64,000 nucleotides of DNA from Streptomyces flaveolus. Lineage in GTDB: Bacteria; Actinomycetota; Actinomycetes; Streptomycetales; Streptomycetaceae. The notes under the pieces were generated by a model. That model was not told where the DNA came from, made no database searches, and saw only the letters and a list, made by a program, of their open reading frames with translations. The stretch spans positions 1-64,000 of the forward strand of contig NZ_BMRV01000003.1 in assembly GCF_014648815.1 (NCBI RefSeq), in the 5' to 3' direction. The position numbers and the translations under genes are program-made. Of the stretch, positions 26,408 to 35,106 are shown piece by piece; within the stretch, counting starts at the first letter, position 1; each line of letters begins with the position of its first letter.

Positions 26408-27964
26408 ATGCGTGGAATGTCCAGGAGAGCTCTGTTCGCCGGGTCGGCCGCCGGCGCGGCGGCCGTGGTGCTGCCCGCGCCCCCGGCCGCCGCCGGGCCC
26501 CGGCTGAAGCCCGCCGCCGGCTGCGGCCGCTACCGCGCCGCCTACCACTTCACCGTCCCCGACCAGTGGAAGAACGACCCGCAGCGCCCGGTCTGGATCG
26601 ACGGCGAGTACCGCTACTTCTACCTGTACAACCCCGACTACTTCGCCGGCGGCACCATGGCGGGCACCGCCTGGCGTCTGGCCACCAGCACCGACCTGGT
26701 CTCCTTCACGGACCGCGGGATCGCGGTGCCGAAGGACACCACGCCGAACGGTGACGTGTGGTCCGGCTCGGCGGTGGTGGACACCCACGGCACGGCGGGC
26801 TTCGGCGCGGGCGCGGTCGTCGTCCTGGCCACGATGTCGCCCGACGACGGCCCCACCTCGCAGGCCCAGTACCTGTACCACTCCACCGACGGCGGGCGCA
26901 CCTTCACCCCCCACGGCACCGATCCCGTGCTGCCCAATCCGGGCGTGCGCGACTTCCGCGACCCCAAGGTGATCCGCGACGAGGAACGCGGCCGGTGGGT
27001 GATGGCGCTCGCCGAGGGCACCAAGGTGGGCTTCTACCACTCCGCCGACCTGAAGCGCTGGACCTACGCGGGGGGCTTCACCGAGGAGGGCCTCGGCGTC
27101 CTGGAGTGCCCCGACCTGTTCCGCATCACCGCCGACGACGGTACGGCGAGATGGGTGCTCGGGGTGAGCGCCAACGGCAAGGCCGCGGGGCTGCCCCACA
27201 CCTACGCCTACTGGACCGGCTCCTTCGACGGCAGCGCGTTCACCGCCGACGCCGACGCCCCGCAGTGGCTCGACCACGGCTTCGACTGGTACGGCGCCGT
27301 CACCTTCGAGAAGCGGGACGCGCACGGCACGATCGACGCGGGCGGGCGCTACGCCATCGGCTGGCTGAACAACTGGGACTACGCGAACACCACGCCCACG
27401 ATCGACACCGACGGCTTCAACGGCACCGACTCCATCGTCCGCGAGATACGCCTGAAGCGTGACCCGGCCGGCACGTACTACCTCGCCTCGCGGCCGGTGA
27501 CCGCGCTCGACGCCCACGTCTCGCGGACCGTACGGCTGGGCGACCTCACCGTCGACGGCACCCGCGTGCTGGAGTACACGGGCACCGCCTACGAGCTGAC
27601 CTGCGACATCACCTGGGACCGGCTGACCGGCGCCGGCGTGCAGCTGCGCCGCTCCGGGGACGGCGGCCGCCACATCGACGCCGGCGTCTGGGCGGACTAC
27701 GCCTTCCTCAACCGCCGGGGCGCGGTGAACCCCGACGCCTCCGGACGGTGGCAGGAGAGCCGCACCCCGTTCGACCCGTCCGCCCGCACCGTACGGCTGC
27801 GCGTCCTGGTGGACCACACGTCCGTGGAGATGTTCGTGGACGACGGACGGTACACGCACTCGACGGCGGCCTTCCCGTACCTGATCGACCGCGGGCTCGC
27901 CCTGTTCACGGCCGACGGCGAGGCGGTGTTCCGGAACACGGTGATACGGGAGTTCACCGTCTGA
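26408..27964 (+). CDS. Secreted GH32 levanase/inulinase-like enzyme
   Basis: A 518-residue exported fructan hydrolase. Signal MSRRALFAGSAAGAAAVVLP has a twin arginine and AxA cleavage near residue 29. GH32 catalytic sites: QWKNDPQ with the nucleophile Asp57 (usual form WMNDPNG, so Met and Asn-Gly are changed), FRDPK (Asp about 185) and VLECPDLF with Glu about 233. A C-terminal beta-sandwich (about 380-518) ends in LRVLVDHTSVEMFVDDGRYT. The ATG was chosen with GAGAGGA upstream. Divergent from the ABC operon and presumably under the same LacI repressor: it supplies the oligosaccharides the importer takes up. Confidence 0.92.
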   Translation: MRGMSRRALFAGSAAGAAAVVLPAPPAAAGPRLKPAAGCGRYRAAYHFTVPDQWKNDPQRPVWIDGEYRYFYLYNPDYFAGGTMAGTAWRLATSTDLVSFTDRGIAVPKDTTPNGDVWSGSAVVDTHGTAGFGAGAVVVLATMSPDDGPTSQAQYLYHSTDGGRTFTPHGTDPVLPNPGVRDFRDPKVIRDEERGRWVMALAEGTKVGFYHSADLKRWTYAGGFTEEGLGVLECPDLFRITADDGTARWVLGVSANGKAAGLPHTYAYWTGSFDGSAFTADADAPQWLDHGFDWYGAVTFEKRDAHGTIDAGGRYAIGWLNNWDYANTTPTIDTDGFNGTDSIVREIRLKRDPAGTYYLASRPVTALDAHVSRTVRLGDLTVDGTRVLEYTGTAYELTCDITWDRLTGAGVQLRRSGDGGRHIDAGVWADYAFLNRRGAVNPDASGRWQESRTPFDPSARTVRLRVLVDHTSVEMFVDDGRYTHSTAAFPYLIDRGLALFTADGEAVFRNTVIREFTV

Positions 27965-27981
27965 GGGCCCACCGGGGCCCT
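27964..27981 (+). terminator. Short hairpin after the secreted GH32 gene
   Basis: AGGGCCC-ACCG-GGGCCCT, a 7-bp perfect stem starting at the last base of the stop codon. Likely a simple terminator; Streptomyces terminators often lack a U-tract. Confidence 0.5.
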
Positions 27982-28053
27982 GTCGCCACGTCGGGCGAAG
28001 ACTGCCACGATCTCTGCTGGAGCCGCATCGGACGACCGACCAACGGAGCGCGC

Positions 28054-29031
28054 ATGACGACGGACAGGGCCACGGCGGAACACGCGGCGACGCGGGCCGC
28101 GGGCATCGAGGTGAAACCGGTCGCCGGGCACATCGGCGCCGAGATCGGCGGCGTCGACCTGGCCGCCGGTCTCGACGAGGCGCAGGTCGCCGCGATCCGC
28201 GCGGCGGTGCTGCGCTGGAAGGTGGTGTTCTTCCGCGACCAGCGCCTCGACCACGCCGGACACGTGGCGTTCGCGCGCCGCTTCGGGGAACCGGTCGTCC
28301 TGCCCCGGCGCGGAAAGGCGTCGCCCGCGGACCACCCGGAGATCGAGACGACCGCCGACCGGCTGGAGCTGGGCGGGCGGTTCGGCATGGAGCACGACGA
28401 GTGGCTGCGCCGCCGGCGCCACACGCTGCTGCGCGGCTGGCACTGCGACCACGGCGCCCGTGTCGATCCGCCCGCCGCCACCGTCCTGCGCGCCGAGACC
28501 GTCCCGCCGTACGGCGGCGACACCACCTGGTCCAACCTGGCCGCCGCCTACGCCGGGCTGTCCGCCCCGGTACGCGCGTTCGTCGACGGCCTGCGGGCCG
28601 AACACCGCCTCGGGGTGGGCTACCAGCCCCGGCCGGGCGACGACGCCTACGTCCGGCACCTGCTGGACCACCAGACCGCGACGGTGCACCCGCTGGTCCG
28701 CGTCCACCCGGAGACGGGGGAGCGGGTGCTGTTCGTCAACGGCTACTACGTCGAGCAGATCGCCGGGCTCTCCCGCCCCGAGAGCGCGGCGGTCCTGGAG
28801 ATGCTGCTGGAACAGGCGACCCGGCCCGAGTACACGGTCCGCTTCCGCTGGGAGCCCGGCAGCGTCGCCTTCTGGGACAACCGGGCCACCATCCATCTCG
28901 CCCCCGCCGACCACGCCCACCTCGACCACCCGAGGACCATGCACCGGGTGATGCTCGCCGGTGAGGTGCCCGTCGGCGTGGACGGCACCGCGTCGACGCC
29001 GCTCACCGGCAGCGAGCCGGGACGCTGGTGA
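28054..29031 (+). CDS. TauD/TfdA-family Fe(II)/2-oxoglutarate dioxygenase
   Basis: A 325-residue member of the taurine dioxygenase family, which couples 2-oxoglutarate decarboxylation to substrate hydroxylation. The iron ligands are His130 and Asp132 in GWHCDHGARVDPP and a distal His in FWDNRATIHLA (about 292); the Arg for 2-oxoglutarate follows in HPRTMHRVML. The N-terminal IGAEIGGVDLAAGL (about 27-40) is the family signature. No sulfonate transport gene is adjacent, so the substrate is open. It is convergent with the metallophosphoesterase and shares a hairpin with it. Confidence 0.9.
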   Translation: MTTDRATAEHAATRAAGIEVKPVAGHIGAEIGGVDLAAGLDEAQVAAIRAAVLRWKVVFFRDQRLDHAGHVAFARRFGEPVVLPRRGKASPADHPEIETTADRLELGGRFGMEHDEWLRRRRHTLLRGWHCDHGARVDPPAATVLRAETVPPYGGDTTWSNLAAAYAGLSAPVRAFVDGLRAEHRLGVGYQPRPGDDAYVRHLLDHQTATVHPLVRVHPETGERVLFVNGYYVEQIAGLSRPESAAVLEMLLEQATRPEYTVRFRWEPGSVAFWDNRATIHLAPADHAHLDHPRTMHRVMLAGEVPVGVDGTASTPLTGSEPGRW

Positions 29032-29048
29032 CCGGCGCGCCCGGTCAC
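29028..29048. terminator. Bidirectional hairpin over two convergent stop codons
   Basis: GTGACCGG / CCGGTCAC, 8-bp perfect arms with a 5-nt loop. The left arm contains the TauD stop and the right arm the stop of the metallophosphoesterase on the other strand. Confidence 0.6.
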
Positions 29049-30547
29049 ACGAGCGGGATGGTCACCTCGTCCTCGACCGGCGGATCCACCTCCTGCGTCC
29101 GGTTGCCGGTGGCGGCGTAGCAGCGCAGCCGGACCGCGTCCGGGGAGACGTCCAGACGCAGGAAGCACTTGAAGAAGGGCGGGCTGTACGTCGCCGAACC
29201 CGGCGAGAACACCTGCGTGTAGATCTTGCGCACGGGCAGCCGGAACCGCTTGCGGCGATCGGGGCGGCTCCCGGTGCCCAGCAGCCCGGCGACCAGCCGC
29301 GTGCGCCGGGTGACCCGCGCGGTGGGGCCCGGGGCGCGGGCCGGGCGGATGCCGAGGCGTTCGGTGATCACGGCCGTCGCCTCGGCCTCCGTCAGCGTGA
29401 AGAAGCGCCGCAACCGCAGCCGGCGCCCGTACAGCCCGCTGTAGAAGGCGAGGGAGTCGCCGCGCAGCGGATAGCAGCGGAAGTCGTCCTCGGTGACACC
29501 GGCCACCGAGACGCGGGGGATGGTGTGGGTGGCGTGCATGAACGCACCGCCGCCGCCCGCGACCACGTACTGGATCGTGCGGCCGTCCACGTCGACCGGA
29601 TACCGCTGGTAGTTGTGGATGTCGCCGCCGATCGCCGCGACATAGCGGTGGGCCGGGTCGCGGACGACGTCGTCGACGGTGCCGCCGCCCTCGATGGCGC
29701 ACGGACGGTGCTCGCCGTCCACGTACAGGGGCGAACCGGTGACCAGGATCTTCGGGCGCGGCCCCCGGGACACCTCGCGCAGCCAGGCGCCCTGTTCGGC
29801 GTCGAGGGTGCCCAGCAGTCCCGTGTCGATGCCGACGATCCGCACCGGGCCGGCGTCGATCGCCCAGTACGGTCCGGGCTGGACGGCCTGCTGGGCGGGC
29901 GCGGAGCGCATATTGCGGGCCTCGTCCAGGTGCCGGCCGTCGTCCGGGCGGGGACGGTGCCACAGCCGGGAGCGCAACCAGGCCCGGGTGAGGGGACGCG
30001 GGGCGGGTTCGGGCGGCAGGGGCGGGGCGTCGTCGCAGAAGACCCGCATGAAGCCGCCGAGGTCCTCGTACCAGTCGTGGTTGCCGGGTATCGCGTAGAT
30101 CGGCGCCGGGTAGTCCCGGTACGGGCGGAAGAATTTCGTGCCGTAGTCGTCGGCGCTGCCCACCGGGTAGATCACGTCGCTGGCGAGCACCGCGAACCGG
30201 GTGTCCCGTCCCTCCTTCAGGAGCCCGGGCACGACCGCGTACTGAGGATCGTCGCCCTCCCCGGTGTCGCCGATGACCAGGAACGAGAAACGATCCGGGT
30301 CGTCGCGCCGGACGACCTTGTCGGCCGGCGCCCCGGCCGCCGCCCGCTGGGCGACCCAGCGGGCGCGGGTACGGCCCGTGGGGTCGCCGAACAGGGAGGC
30401 CAGCACGCCGTTGCGGGCGGCCCACAACATCTTCGGGCTCAGCCAGGACAGCTGCTCGGTCCGGGCCGGCATGAGGGCCCGGTAGGCGCCGTGTTCAGCG
30501 GCGCCCCAGCCGGCGCCTTCGGCGGTATCACGTGAGGAGTCAGACAC
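29045..30547 (-). CDS. Metallophosphoesterase (calcineurin-like), 500 aa
   Basis: A calcineurin-like phosphoesterase with binuclear metal motifs: FSFLVIGDTGEGDD, IYAIPGNHDWYE and AAIGGDIHNYQRYP. It carries an N-terminal extension of about 90 residues and a Arg-rich C-terminal third (for example LRLRRFFTLTEAE), with no signal peptide, so it is likely cytoplasmic or membrane-associated. The GTG start giving MSDSSRDTAEG was chosen; an ATG 25 codons later is an alternative, and neither has a strong ribosome site. The frame stays open a further 170 codons upstream over the next gene but that part is a shadow. Substrate unknown. Confidence 0.83.
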   Translation of the reverse strand: MSDSSRDTAEGAGWGAAEHGAYRALMPARTEQLSWLSPKMLWAARNGVLASLFGDPTGRTRARWVAQRAAAGAPADKVVRRDDPDRFSFLVIGDTGEGDDPQYAVVPGLLKEGRDTRFAVLASDVIYPVGSADDYGTKFFRPYRDYPAPIYAIPGNHDWYEDLGGFMRVFCDDAPPLPPEPAPRPLTRAWLRSRLWHRPRPDDGRHLDEARNMRSAPAQQAVQPGPYWAIDAGPVRIVGIDTGLLGTLDAEQGAWLREVSRGPRPKILVTGSPLYVDGEHRPCAIEGGGTVDDVVRDPAHRYVAAIGGDIHNYQRYPVDVDGRTIQYVVAGGGGAFMHATHTIPRVSVAGVTEDDFRCYPLRGDSLAFYSGLYGRRLRLRRFFTLTEAEATAVITERLGIRPARAPGPTARVTRRTRLVAGLLGTGSRPDRRKRFRLPVRKIYTQVFSPGSATYSPPFFKCFLRLDVSPDAVRLRCYAATGNRTQEVDPPVEDEVTIPLV

Positions 30548-30657
30548 CGGGGAACGGTAACAACCGGCCGGACGAGGCGAGGAGCGGGGGAGCGGCGGCA
30601 ACTTCCCACCACTCCCGGGGGATTGACGCGCAGGAGGGTCCTCCTGGCCGGCGAGGG

Positions 30658-31413
30658 TCAGAGGGTCCGCTTCAGCAGGCCGAGCAGCTCGCCCCAGTGC
30701 CGCTCGGTCGCCTCCGGGTCGTACGCGGCGGTGTCGGCCTGCGTGTAGCCGTGGTGCGCCCCTGCGTAGACCTCGCAGCGGTGGCGGACGCCCGCTCCGG
30801 TCAGGGCGGCCTCCAGGCGCTCCTGCTGCTCGGGAGGCATGCCCGGGTCCCGGTCGGCGTGCCCGAAGTACAGCTCTGCGGTGACGTCCCCGGCCACCAG
30901 GTGCGGGCTCTGCGGCCCCTCGGTCGCCAGGTTCCCGCCGTGGAAGCCGGCCGCGGCGGCAACCCGGTCCGGGTACGTGCCCGCGGTGCGCAGGGCGAGC
31001 GCGGCGCCCATGCAGTAGCCGGTCACGCCCACCGGGCCGTCGGCGACCGAGGGGCAGTCCGCGAGCCACCGCAGATAGGCGCCCGCGTCCCGCATCGCCC
31101 GGTCCGGCGTGAGCGACTTCATGATCGGGCCGAGGTGCTGGAAGATCTCCGGGCGCGCGCCCGGGTCGATGAACTCGGGGAGCTCGACGACCGGCGCCCG
31201 CCCGTGCCGGTAGAACACGTTCGGCACCAGCACGGTGTATCCCTCGCCGGCCAGCCGGTCGGCCATCGCCCTCAGCTGCGGGCGCAGCCCGAAGGCGTCC
31301 ATGTACAACAGGACCGCGGGACGGGCGTTCCCGTCACCGGGGTGCGCGAGGTAGGCGTCGGCGGTTCCGTCGTCGGTGGGGATGTCGACGGCGTTGCCCT
31401 CTACGGCGGTCAT
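30658..31413 (-). CDS. Dienelactone hydrolase family protein
   Basis: A 251-residue alpha/beta hydrolase of the dienelactone hydrolase group, which opens lactone rings in aromatic degradation and acts on other esters. The nucleophile is Cys134 in GVTGYCMGAAL, with the acid in YFGHADRDPG (Asp about 188) and the His in GAHHGYTQ (about 226). No signal peptide. The upstream gap of 110 bp to the metallophosphoesterase suggests separate transcription. Cys at the nucleophile elbow separates it from serine esterases. Confidence 0.9.
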   Translation of the reverse strand: MTAVEGNAVDIPTDDGTADAYLAHPGDGNARPAVLLYMDAFGLRPQLRAMADRLAGEGYTVLVPNVFYRHGRAPVVELPEFIDPGARPEIFQHLGPIMKSLTPDRAMRDAGAYLRWLADCPSVADGPVGVTGYCMGAALALRTAGTYPDRVAAAAGFHGGNLATEGPQSPHLVAGDVTAELYFGHADRDPGMPPEQQERLEAALTGAGVRHRCEVYAGAHHGYTQADTAAYDPEATERHWGELLGLLKRTL

Positions 31414-31537
31414 GGCGGGGCTGCCCTCTCGGTCGGATCTCGGCGTCCGGTCCGCCGGGCGGCCGGCGGATCACGGCCATCGTGGCACGCCGGCCCACGG
31501 GGTGCGGTGCGCGCCCCCGGGGCCGGCGGCCGGCCCG

Positions 31538-32158
31538 CTACTCGAACCGCGTGGTGTCGCCGGCGCCCCGTCGCACGATCTCCGCCTCCCCGCCGGAGAA
31601 GTCGACGACCGTGGTCGGTTCGGTGCCGCACTCCCCGGAGTCGATCACCGCGTCCACCACGTGGTCGAGGCGGTCCTTGATCTCCCAGCCCTGCGTCATC
31701 GGCTCCTCCTCGTCGGGCAGCAGGAGCGTGCTGGACAGCAGCGGTTCACCGAGCTCGGCCAGCAGCGCCTGGGTGACGACGTGGTCGGGGATGCGCACGC
31801 CGACGGTCTTCTTCTTCGGATGCTGGAGCATGCGCGGCACCTCCCTCGTCGCGGGCAGGATGAACGTGTAACTGCCCGGGGTGGACGCCTTGATCGCCCG
31901 GAACACGTCGTTGTCGATCTGCACGAACTGACCCAGCTGCGCGAAGTCCTGGCACACCAGGGTGAAGTGGTGCCGGTTGTCCAGGTGCCGGATCGAGCGG
32001 ATGCGGTCGGTCCCGTCGCGGCTGCCCAGCCGGCAGCCCAGCGCGTAACAGGAGTCCGTGGGATACGCGATCAGCGCGCCCGCGCGGACGCTGTCGGCGA
32101 CCTGGGCGATGCTGCGCGGCTGGGGGTTCTCGGGGTGCACGTCGAAGTACTTCGCCAT
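31538..32158 (-). CDS. Sua5/YciO/YrdC-family protein
   Basis: A 206-residue YrdC-fold protein, closest in pattern to the YciO branch of threonylcarbamoyl-AMP synthases. Seen: ALIAYPTDSCYALGCRLGSR (residues about 28-47), HHFTLVCQDFAQL (about 63-75), the KASTPGSYTFILPAT region (about 90-104) and KKKTVGVRIPDH (about 114-125). YrdC proteins bind ATP/L-Thr and double-stranded RNA and act in t6A tRNA modification; the role of YciO-type members is less certain. The genuine t6A enzyme is probably encoded elsewhere. Cytoplasmic, monocistronic. Confidence 0.88.
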   Translation of the reverse strand: MAKYFDVHPENPQPRSIAQVADSVRAGALIAYPTDSCYALGCRLGSRDGTDRIRSIRHLDNRHHFTLVCQDFAQLGQFVQIDNDVFRAIKASTPGSYTFILPATREVPRMLQHPKKKTVGVRIPDHVVTQALLAELGEPLLSSTLLLPDEEEPMTQGWEIKDRLDHVVDAVIDSGECGTEPTTVVDFSGGEAEIVRRGAGDTTRFE

Positions 32159-32204
32159 TCACCGAGCTTATGCCGCCCGCGCACCCCGACCGAGCACACC
32201 CGGT

Positions 32205-32243
32205 CGACGCCACGACGCCACGACGCCACGACGCCACGACGCC
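32205..32243. repeat. 8-bp tandem repeat upstream of the PucR gene
   Basis: Four perfect head-to-tail copies of CGACGCCA followed by CGACGCC. It lies in the divergent gap between the YciO-like and PucR-type genes. A slippage-prone tract of this kind could change promoter spacing, but whether a promoter overlaps it is not evident. Confidence 0.85.
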
Positions 32244-32354
32244 GCGCAGGCCGCGCGGGCCGGGCCGCCGCCCGCGTGCTCCGCGCCGTGGACGAGCATG
32301 CGGTAACGTCCCCGGCCTGGACCGGAAGTGAGGCGAGGCGAGGAGAAGGCCGAC

Positions 32355-33884
32355 GTGGCGGGCCGCGAGGACGGGACACGGCAGCGGAACGCGAGGACCG
32401 GCGGGCACGCGGGGTGGGCGGAGGAACTGCTCGGCCATCTGCGGCCGGCCGGACGCGACGTGAGCAGGGTCGTGACCTGGCTCGCCGGAGCCGTGGACGC
32501 GGCCGTGACGCTCCAGGACGGCACCGGCCGCCTCCTGGCCGGGACCCCTGCTCCGCTGGACCAGTACCTGGTCGCGGACATCACCACCGGCCGGATCGCC
32601 TCCGCCGCCCTCGAGGACCGGGGTCGCCACCTGCGCCTGGTCCGGGTGGAGCGGGCCCACCCGGCACCGGCCGCCGTCCTCGCGGTGGCGCGCGACCTCC
32701 CGTTCGACCGGCGGGCCGCCGACATCGTCACGCACACCGCCCAGGTGCTGGAACTCCTGCTGGCGGAACACGAGTCCACCGCCGCCGGACAGCGGCTGCG
32801 GCGGGCGACCTCCGACCTGCGCCTGGCCATCCTGCAACTGCTGATGGTCGAGGACACCGTCTCCGCGCGCCGCGTGGCCGCCGGACTCTGGCCCGGCCTC
32901 CTCGACACCGACACGGCGTGCGTCTACGTGGTGGAGAGCGTTCCCGAGGAACGCGACCGCCTCGCCGAGGAGTGCCTGTCGGCGACGGGAGAACGGGCCC
33001 TGGTGGTGCGCTGCCCGGCCATGGACGGGCACGTCATCGTCCTGACGCCCCGCGACGCGATCGGCGAGGCGCTGCGCGCGCTCGTCGGCCGCACCCCTGG
33101 CGTCTTCCTCGGCGGCAGCGCCCGGCAGAGCCTCGCCCGCACCGCCGTCGCGTACGGGCAGGCCGTGAGCGCCCTGGCCGTCGCCCGCTTCCGTCCCGGG
33201 AAGGCCGCCGTGTACGCCGAGCGGACCCGCCCCGAGCGCCTGATGGACCCGGCCGCGCTGGGGGACTGGACGGCCCGCGTGCTGCGCCCGCTCGACGGTC
33301 TGCCGCACCACACCCGTGCCGAACTGCTCGCCACCACCCGGCTCGGCCTGGAGTTCACCGCCGTCAACACGGCCAAGGTCCTCGGCGTCAGCCGCAACAC
33401 GGTCCGCGCCCGCATGGACCGCGTCGAGGGCCTGCTGCGCACCGACTTCACCGACCTGACCGTCCGCGCCGCCGTCCACCTCGCCCTGAACGCCCAGGCC
33501 GCCCTCGCGGCGGGCCCCGACCAGAACGCGGCCGCCCCGGGCCGGGCCTGCCTCACCGACCTGCTGGCCGGACCCGCGCTGCGCACCTGGGCCGGTGACC
33601 TGCTCGGCCGGCTGGAGCCGGACGCGCGGAACGTGCGCCGCACACTGCGCACCTGGATCGCCGTCGGCGGCAACGCCGAGCGGGCTGCCCGCAGGCTCGG
33701 CGTCCACGCCCAGACCGTGCGGGAGCACGTCCGCAGCGCGGAACCCGTCCTGGAGCGTCAGCTGCTCGCCGCCGGCAGCGACCTGTACGAGGTGGTACTG
33801 GCCCACCTGGCCCTGGGAGACCTCGACCAGCCGAACCTGCACGGGACGAAACCGGGCCATCCGGACTCACCCGTGCACAGGTGA
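32355..33884 (+). CDS. PucR/CdaR-family transcriptional regulator
   Basis: A 509-residue regulator with an N-terminal sensory part, a GGDEF-like middle and a PucR HTH (LGVSRNTVRARMDRVEG, residues about 345-361). Unusually a second HTH of the same kind occurs at the end (LGVHAQTVREHVRSAEPVLE, about 449-468), giving two PucR-type DNA-binding modules in one chain. PucR proteins usually activate purine, amine or amino-acid catabolism. The GTG start has GGAGAAGG upstream. The final residues are encoded by a strong terminator hairpin whose right arm holds the stop codon. The neighbouring ADH operon is a possible target, but convergent, so this is weak. Confidence 0.87.
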   Translation: MAGREDGTRQRNARTGGHAGWAEELLGHLRPAGRDVSRVVTWLAGAVDAAVTLQDGTGRLLAGTPAPLDQYLVADITTGRIASAALEDRGRHLRLVRVERAHPAPAAVLAVARDLPFDRRAADIVTHTAQVLELLLAEHESTAAGQRLRRATSDLRLAILQLLMVEDTVSARRVAAGLWPGLLDTDTACVYVVESVPEERDRLAEECLSATGERALVVRCPAMDGHVIVLTPRDAIGEALRALVGRTPGVFLGGSARQSLARTAVAYGQAVSALAVARFRPGKAAVYAERTRPERLMDPAALGDWTARVLRPLDGLPHHTRAELLATTRLGLEFTAVNTAKVLGVSRNTVRARMDRVEGLLRTDFTDLTVRAAVHLALNAQAALAAGPDQNAAAPGRACLTDLLAGPALRTWAGDLLGRLEPDARNVRRTLRTWIAVGGNAERAARRLGVHAQTVREHVRSAEPVLERQLLAAGSDLYEVVLAHLALGDLDQPNLHGTKPGHPDSPVHR

Positions 33885-33899
33885 GTCCGGATGGCCCGG
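33852..33899. terminator. 20-bp perfect hairpin overlapping the PucR stop codon
   Basis: Arms at 33852-33871 and 33880-33899 are exact reverse complements; loop CGTGCACA. The TGA stop of the PucR gene lies inside the right arm, so the last ten or so codons are part of the stem. It probably serves both this gene and the convergent ADH operon. Confidence 0.85.
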
Positions 33900-34054
33900 C
33901 AGTGGGCACCGAGACGATTCACAACCGGCCGACTGTCCACATACATTCGACGGGCCGCGGGGGCACGACCGGAACGGGGGACCGGTCGCGCCCCCTTGCT
34001 GCGTTCGCCCGGGGCCCGCAGCGGCCGGGAGACCCGGCGGACGGGCGGGTCCGG

Positions 34055-35095
34055 TCAGCCGTGCGGGAGGATCACCGCGCGTCCCTCGACCTGACCCTTG
34101 TGGAGCCGCTCGTAGGCGAGCGGGGCGTCGTCCAGGGAGTACGTCTCGGTGTGCACCGACACGGCACCCGACCGGGCCAGGTCCAGCACCTCGATCAGCT
34201 CGCCGCGGCTGCCCCAGTAGGGGGCGCTGACCGACACCTCGAAGGGCAGCAGGCCGAAGCCGACGGGAAGCGACCCGCCGCCGATGCCGACCAGGGTGAC
34301 ATCGCCCTCGACGGCCGCGACGGCGCCGGCGGTCTGCACGGTCGGCGCCACCCCGACGAAGTCGAACACGGCCTCGGCACCAAGACCGCCGGTGATCTCG
34401 CGCACCGCGTCCGCCGCCTTCGCGTCGGACAGCACCGCCTCGTGCGCGCCCACCTCACGGGCGAGGCGCAGCTTGTCCTCGCTGACGTCCAGGGCGACGA
34501 CCCGGGCGGACGTCAGGGCGCGCAGCAGCTGGATGGCGACGTGGCCGAGGCCGCCGGTGCCGATGACCACCGCCGTCGAGCCGGGGACCAGCTTGGGCAG
34601 CGACCGCTTGATCGCGTGGTACGGCGTCAGCCCGGCGTCCGTCAGCGGCACCGCCGCGACCGGGTCGAGCCCGTCCAGCGGGACCAGGTGCCGCGGGTCG
34701 TCGATGAGCAGGTACTCGGCCATCGAGCCGGGCCGGCCGAGGCCCGGCGGGCGGATGCCCAGCTCTTCGGCGCGCAGGCAGTAGTTCTCCTTGCCCTCCG
34801 CGCACTTGGCGCAGGTGCCGCAGCCCCAGGGGCCGTACACGGCGACCGCGTCGCCCTCCGCGAGGCCCGTCACCCCGGCGCCCAGCGCGGCGACCGTGCC
34901 GACGCCCTCGTGGCCGAGGGTGAGGGGAAGCTCGTACGGGAATCCCTCGGCGGGCCAGCTCATCACCGCGATGTCGGAGTGGCACACCCCGGCGGCGGTG
35001 ACCTTCAGCAGCACCTGGCCGGGGCCGGGCTCGGGGTCGGGGACGGTGACCACCTCGGGCGGGGCCCCGATGGTGCGGTACTGCAGTGCCTTCAT
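34055..35095 (-). CDS. Zinc-dependent alcohol dehydrogenase
   Basis: A 346-residue medium-chain dehydrogenase oxidising alcohols with NAD(P). The catalytic zinc ligands Cys38 (AAGVCHSD) and His in LTLGHEGVG (about 62) are present, as are four structural-zinc cysteines in CGTCAKCAEGKENYC (about 93-107). The Rossmann motif is VVIGTGGLGHVAIQLL (about 172-187). An AAAGGAG ribosome site precedes the ATG. It follows an SDR gene on the same strand with 72 bp between, containing a direct repeat. Substrate range unknown; together with the SDR and TetR it may form a redox/detoxification operon. Confidence 0.92.
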   Translation of the reverse strand: MKALQYRTIGAPPEVVTVPDPEPGPGQVLLKVTAAGVCHSDIAVMSWPAEGFPYELPLTLGHEGVGTVAALGAGVTGLAEGDAVAVYGPWGCGTCAKCAEGKENYCLRAEELGIRPPGLGRPGSMAEYLLIDDPRHLVPLDGLDPVAAVPLTDAGLTPYHAIKRSLPKLVPGSTAVVIGTGGLGHVAIQLLRALTSARVVALDVSEDKLRLAREVGAHEAVLSDAKAADAVREITGGLGAEAVFDFVGVAPTVQTAGAVAAVEGDVTLVGIGGGSLPVGFGLLPFEVSVSAPYWGSRGELIEVLDLARSGAVSVHTETYSLDDAPLAYERLHKGQVEGRAVILPHG

Positions 35096-35106
35096 GGTCG
35101 AACTCC

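Noticed and set aside
30548..31069. N-terminal extension of the metallophosphoesterase
   Set aside because: Would overlap the dienelactone hydrolase gene on the same strand and reads as low-complexity Arg/Gly.
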